A stretch of 64,000 nt of DNA from an uncultured Lachnospiraceae bacterium. GTDB lineage: Bacteria; Bacillota; Clostridia; Lachnospirales; Lachnospiraceae. Below are positions 60,581-64,000 of the stretch, piece after piece. The stretch's first letter is position 1. Every line of letters begins with the position of its first letter. Where the stretch lies: the NCBI GenBank assembly GCA_934351925.1, contig CAKRJT010000002.1, positions 62,001-126,000 of the forward strand, written 5' to 3'. The position numbers and the translations under genes were made by a program. Under the pieces are notes generated by a model. It searched no databases, was not told the DNA's origin, and worked only from the letters and a program-made list of their open reading frames with translations.

Positions 60581-60820
60581 TTACAGATACTTAAACATAT
60601 CCTTAGCTTCATCCTTCTTCGTAGTCTCCACAATTTCAAGCACCTCGACCTTGACATTCTTCGTTCCGAAGGCTATCTCGATGGTGTCGCCCACCTTGAC
60701 CTCGCAGGACGCCTTAGCCGGTTTATCGTTTACCAGCACTCTCCCCGCATCGCATGCCTCATTCGCAACTGTTCTCCTCTTAATCAGTCTTGAAACTTTT
60801 AAATATTTATCTAATCTCAT
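60581..60820 (-). CDS. S4-domain RNA-binding protein (YabO/RqcP type)
   Basis: The product has 79 residues; the ATG at 60820 has AAGGAG upstream. It is a single S4 domain: MRLDKYLKVSRLIKRRTVAN then EACDAGRVLVNDKPAKAS. Located between hup and yabP, this is the position of Bacillus yabO (rqcP), whose product acts with RqcH in ribosome-associated quality control. The assignment rests on context and family. Confidence 0.88.
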   Translation of the reverse strand: MRLDKYLKVSRLIKRRTVANEACDAGRVLVNDKPAKASCEVKVGDTIEIAFGTKNVKVEVLEIVETTKKDEAKDMFKYL

Positions 60821-60883
60821 ACCGTTCTCCTTCCCGTGATGCAGACAATATCTCTGCATATTCCACCTTAAAATGCACATATG

Positions 60884-60922
60884 AAAATATCCCAAGACTA
60901 CCGACGCAGCCTTGGGATATCA
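60884..60922 (-). terminator. Terminator after hup
   Basis: ATATCCCAAG (60887-60896) pairs with CTTGGGATAT (60911-60920) around a 14-nt loop, with TTTT on the minus strand. It lies 26 bp past the hup stop and would separate hup from the S4 gene, at least partly. Confidence 0.75.
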
Positions 60923-60945
60923 TCATTCGTTCAGGATTTTTACAA

Positions 60946-61221
60946 TTAAGCGTTAACTGTATCCTTAAGTGCCTTACCAGCCTTGAACTTAGGGCTCTTA
61001 GAAGCAGGAATCTTCATAGCCTTACCTGTGAGTGGGTTTCTTCCGTCTCTTGCAGGTCTCTCAGCAACCTCGAATGTACCGAAACCAACTAACTGAATCT
61101 TCTCGCCCTTCTTTAATTCCTCAGCAACTACATCTGTGAAAGCCTTGAGTGCCTTCTCAGCGTCCTTCTTAGATAACTCTGTCTTCTCAGCGATAGCTGC
61201 AACTAATTCTGTCTTGTTCAT
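60946..61221 (-). CDS. hup: HU-family DNA-binding protein
   Basis: The product has 91 residues, a nucleoid protein that bends DNA as a dimer. The N-terminal helices (MNKTELVAAIAEKTELSKKD), the VGFGTFEVAERPARDGRNP arm with its Pro that intercalates, and the tail KSPKFKAGKALKDTVN are all typical. GGAGG precedes the ATG. Length is standard. Followed by an intrinsic terminator. Confidence 0.97.
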   Translation of the reverse strand: MNKTELVAAIAEKTELSKKDAEKALKAFTDVVAEELKKGEKIQLVGFGTFEVAERPARDGRNPLTGKAMKIPASKSPKFKAGKALKDTVNA

Positions 61222-61347
61222 TTTAGAAAATCCTCCTGAAATAATATTGAACCTTCACAATTATTTATATATGCTTTACCTATATTTGTCAAGGAAAAAT
61301 GAGCATTTTAGGGGATGTAAGCGCTTGTCGTCATTGTTTTTGTTGTA

Positions 61348-61896
61348 TTAAGACTCCATCTGTTTTCCGAGGAACCCTGCTGCCGATCCTGTGAGTTTCC
61401 GGTCGGCCTCCGTGAACCTGACTTTTGGCTCCTTCGTGGTCATTATAACGGCACCTATCGCATCGCCCTCACAGATAATGGGGCTTATGACCTGTGAGCT
61501 GTACTCATCGTTTTCCCCTTGTATAATCGGAACGAATTTCCGGTCATCCCTCATCGCAGTTACACAGTCCCTCGAATCTATGGTTTCCTCGAGCTGCCTG
61601 CTTATCGGCTTTAGAAGTATATCCTTCTTAGGCGCCCCTGAAAATGCTATAACCTGATCCCTGTCGGTGACACACACTATGTTCCCTGTACTCTGTGCAA
61701 GCGAATCCGCATACTGTCTGGCAAATTCGCCCAGTTCTCCTATCGGTGAATATTTTTTGAGGATAATCTCGCCCTCCCTATCGGTAAATATCTCAAGCGG
61801 GTCTCCCTCCCTTATTCTAAGAGTCCTTCTGATTTCCTTGGGAATAACAACCCGCCCCAAATCATCGATTCGACGAACAATTCCGGTTGCCTTCAT
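61348..61896 (-). CDS. spoVT: Stage V sporulation regulator SpoVT
   Basis: The product has 182 residues; the ATG at 61896 has GGAGG upstream at about 12 nt. The N-terminal AbrB-type DNA-binding domain (MKATGIVRRIDDLGRVVIPK then EIRRTLRIREGDPLEIF) is followed by a GAF-like domain (about 55-180). This is the two-domain arrangement of SpoVT, the sigma-G-linked regulator of spore genes, rather than the short AbrB. It is separate from the hup cluster. Confidence 0.93.
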   Translation of the reverse strand: MKATGIVRRIDDLGRVVIPKEIRRTLRIREGDPLEIFTDREGEIILKKYSPIGELGEFARQYADSLAQSTGNIVCVTDRDQVIAFSGAPKKDILLKPISRQLEETIDSRDCVTAMRDDRKFVPIIQGENDEYSSQVISPIICEGDAIGAVIMTTKEPKVRFTEADRKLTGSAAGFLGKQMES

Positions 61897-62009
61897 ATAA
61901 TTCTGTTTTCCTCCAATGCTATTTTTTGTAAATACTGCTATCAATCAGCTTTGGAGTTAGTATGTGGAAAACCTGGTGATTTATGCGTACCTGTGGCAAT
62001 TCTGCCACA

Positions 62010-63740
62010 TTATATTGCCGTGAAAATGTCCGTCTCCTTCTGAAGGGCGGAGGCAATTTCCTTGTTCTCATTCATTTTTTCATTGATATTATCCATATCG
62101 GATACGAGCGTCTGGGTGCTCTGTGCCGCACCATTTACGCCCTTGGCACCTTCCTCAATGGCATGTGTAATGTTATTTATTGAACCTGCAATGGAGTCGA
62201 CCTCACTCTTTAAAGCGTCAGTTTTTTCAGCGAACTCATTCATCACGTTCTCTATATATGTAGCATTGTCCCGGTACTGGGCTCCGCCATCAACGAAATT
62301 CGCGAACTCCGGAAGTATGGACTCCTTCATGTAATTCACGAGGTTGTCCGCATTATCGCTGAGATTGTGAACTGCTTTTGTCACTATGCTGTTAATCTGC
62401 TGTATACGGTTGGCAGTCTCACGGCTTGAGTCGGCAAGCTGTCTTATCTGCTCGGCAACCACCGCAAAGCCACGTCCGGCCTCACCCGCTCTCGCCGCCT
62501 CAATTGAAGCATTAAGTGCAAGAAGGTTGGTCTGGCTTGATATATTTAAAATATCGTTAGTAAGTCCGTTTACCTGCTCAACGCTCCTGCTGTCCTCAAT
62601 AGCCTGATTGAGAACATTGAGAATCTCGTTAACCTTAAGGTTCGTACGCTCCATATTGGTTCTTGCATCCGCCTCGAGCTTATCCGCACTCTCCTTCATT
62701 CCCTTGGAGTACTCATTGATCTCGCCCGATTTTCCGGCTATCTCCACTACCTTTTCAAGCACCGCCTCCGTATTCTGGTTTATCACTGAAGCCGACTCAC
62801 CTATCTCCTGCATTGTAGCGGAAAGCTCCTCCGTGACCGCTGATAAGTCTGCCGCACTGTCATTCGAGGTATGAAGATTCTGCTGCACCTCCCCCACAAC
62901 AGCCTCAAGCTTCTGTGAATTGATTATGATAAGCCTCATGATGTTCTGAAGCTTTTCCATAAAGGTGTTGATACCGTTTCCAAGGTCAGCTACCTCGTCA
63001 TTGGAAAGTATGGTTATACGCCTTGTAAGGTCGCCCTGTCTGTCATCTATGCCCTTAATTATTCCCTTAATTTCCTTTGTGGCAACATTGAGCTTACGTA
63101 TAACAAGCATAAACACACCATATAATGTAACAAAAAGCAGCACCAGTATAAGCATAACTATGAACATACCGCGTACTCTGGCTGAGCTATACTTTGCCGC
63201 AAGCTCCACACTTGCTCTTTCAGACTGTGTTCCGGCATTACTCATCATAGTCTCAATCTGGGCATCCATATCGCTGCTGTACTCCGAAATGGCTCCGTTC
63301 GCAAGCTCATAAGCCGCTGTCTTCTTACTGTTTCCACTGTATGCAAGGAGATTGGCTATCTCATACTTTAGACCCTCATAGCTGCTGATGAACTGTGTAA
63401 ATGCCTGCTCGTCATCCTTAGGCAGTCTCTTTGAATACTCCTCAAGCATAGCATCAAGCTTCGCCTCCTCAGCTCTTACTGAGTCCACAAGTGCCACCAT
63501 GCTGTCAAAGTCAGACGCAATTATATGCGACAGCGCAAGTCTGTGTATAGCTGCTGCTTCCTTCTGAAGCTCGCTGAGGCTTGTAATATTGTACAGATTT
63601 TCCTCGACAATCTTAGTTGCCATATCATTAACTCTTTTCAGACTGTTCATCGACCCGATATTGGATACAACCGAAACTATACCAAGTATAATAACGGGAA
63701 CAAGAATAATATATTTTAAACTTAGTCTTTTTTTATTCAT
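62010..63740 (-). CDS. Methyl-accepting chemotaxis protein
   Basis: The product has 576 residues; GGAGGAGA precedes the ATG. A transmembrane helix at about 8-30, an extracellular four-helix-bundle sensor (about 32-185), a second helix (about 190-212), a HAMP domain (about 215-270) and a long cytoplasmic coiled coil. The signalling hairpin tip reads LLALNASIEAARAGEAGRGF then AVVAEQIRQLA. It lies 11 bp after the gene of a solute-binding protein, whose ligand-loaded form may be sensed here. Confidence 0.93.
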   Translation of the reverse strand: MNKKRLSLKYIILVPVIILGIVSVVSNIGSMNSLKRVNDMATKIVEENLYNITSLSELQKEAAAIHRLALSHIIASDFDSMVALVDSVRAEEAKLDAMLEEYSKRLPKDDEQAFTQFISSYEGLKYEIANLLAYSGNSKKTAAYELANGAISEYSSDMDAQIETMMSNAGTQSERASVELAAKYSSARVRGMFIVMLILVLLFVTLYGVFMLVIRKLNVATKEIKGIIKGIDDRQGDLTRRITILSNDEVADLGNGINTFMEKLQNIMRLIIINSQKLEAVVGEVQQNLHTSNDSAADLSAVTEELSATMQEIGESASVINQNTEAVLEKVVEIAGKSGEINEYSKGMKESADKLEADARTNMERTNLKVNEILNVLNQAIEDSRSVEQVNGLTNDILNISSQTNLLALNASIEAARAGEAGRGFAVVAEQIRQLADSSRETANRIQQINSIVTKAVHNLSDNADNLVNYMKESILPEFANFVDGGAQYRDNATYIENVMNEFAEKTDALKSEVDSIAGSINNITHAIEEGAKGVNGAAQSTQTLVSDMDNINEKMNENKEIASALQKETDIFTAI

Positions 63741-63751
63741 ATCGTCTCCTC

Positions 63752-64000
63752 CTATCGCTCGGTTATACCTTCAACCAGCTTGTTAAGCTGCTCCTGAAGC
63801 TGCGTCTTCGTCGTATTCCCGGCGAGAAGGCTGTCAATAAACCTGGTACAGGAATCCCAATAGCTGTTACCGATACGCTGAAGCACTCCATACTGTGACT
63901 GATCAATAACCGCTGCTATAGCCGGAACCTTTGCCACCTCCTCGGAAGCAGCCGCCACCTTATTGGATGGCCCCTGATTCTGCTCTACGAACCTCAATGT
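63752..64000 (-). CDS. Extracellular solute-binding protein, C-terminal end (5' part outside window)
   Basis: The last 82 residues are visible; the frame is open at base 64000. KVAAASEEVAKVPAIAAVID, NSYWDSCTRFIDSLLAGNTT and QLQEQLNKLVEGI follow the C-terminal helix pattern of family 1 (sugar-type) ABC solute-binding proteins. The chemoreceptor gene follows after 11 bp and uses a ribosome site directly after this stop, so the two are co-transcribed. Confidence 0.65.
   Translation of the reverse strand, partial: TLRFVEQNQGPSNKVAAASEEVAKVPAIAAVIDQSQYGVLQRIGNSYWDSCTRFIDSLLAGNTTKTQLQEQLNKLVEGITER

Noticed and set aside
1..64000. tRNA, rRNA, CRISPR arrays, prophage genes and complete insertion sequences
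   Set aside because: I looked for cloverleaf arms, rRNA-like stretches, regularly spaced repeats, integrase or transposase motifs and saw none.

Overview
The window is bacterial chromosome from an anaerobic Firmicute, most likely a Lachnospiraceae member (Butyrivibrio/Pseudobutyrivibrio/Roseburia-like). The basis is two F-type ATP synthase operons, sporulation genes (yabP, yabQ, a spoIIE-like gene, spoVT), plant- and starch-glycan hydrolases (GH105, GH36, GH13), a Bacillota-style housekeeping gene order, and strong GGAGG ribosome binding sites with occasional TTG/GTG starts. The genus cannot be fixed from sequence reading alone. No rRNA, tRNA or CRISPR array was seen.

Layout. 1-7.4 kb: the 5' part of a membrane-anchored propeller-like protein (cut by the window edge), a YwmB-like gene, a lipoprotein, a truncated HTH regulator, an ABC exporter, and a GGDEF protein with an apparent ribbon-helix-helix tail. 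7.5-14.7 kb: F1Fo operon 1, whose c subunit carries the sodium-binding residue pattern. 14.9-19.3 kb: a DUF402 gene, then upp, rpiB, a catalytically degenerate ywlE-like phosphatase, ywlC/sua5 and a HAD hydrolase. The run ywlC-ywlE-rpiB-upp-atp-ywmB matches the Bacillus order. 19.4-25.8 kb: F1Fo operon 2, whose c subunit looks proton-type and in which delta and alpha are one 675-residue polypeptide.

26-38.6 kb (mostly plus strand): two YhgE/Pip membrane proteins flanking a Lys-rich membrane protein, a GH105 hydrolase, a two-component system on the minus strand, and an operon of VTC-domain polymerase, DUF4956 membrane protein and Cthe_2159-type beta-helix lipoprotein. 38.8-40.7 kb: an AT-rich two-gene ATPase + Toprim-like cassette resembling defence modules. 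41-44.5 kb: a GH36 alpha-galactosidase coupled to a decayed LacI regulator, and a DUF4160/DUF2442 pair. 44.6-48.2 kb: an ABC exporter and a double-HTH regulator, paralogous to the truncated pair at 4.1-6.2 kb. 48.2-51.9 kb: an acyl-transfer cluster (SGNH-like, MBOAT, acyltransferase 3). 52-54 kb: GH13. 54.4-61.9 kb: ftsH-hpt-tilS-spoIIE-like-divIC-yabQ-yabP-S4-hup, then spoVT. 62-64 kb: a chemoreceptor downstream of a solute-binding protein gene cut by the window edge.

The strongest points of interest are the delta-alpha fusion, the side-by-side Na+-type and H+-type ATP synthases, the ATPase/Toprim cassette, the GGDEF-RHH fusion with an operator-like array over its promoter, and a family of palindromic repeats. 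Functions are inferred from residue patterns and gene context; no database search was run.
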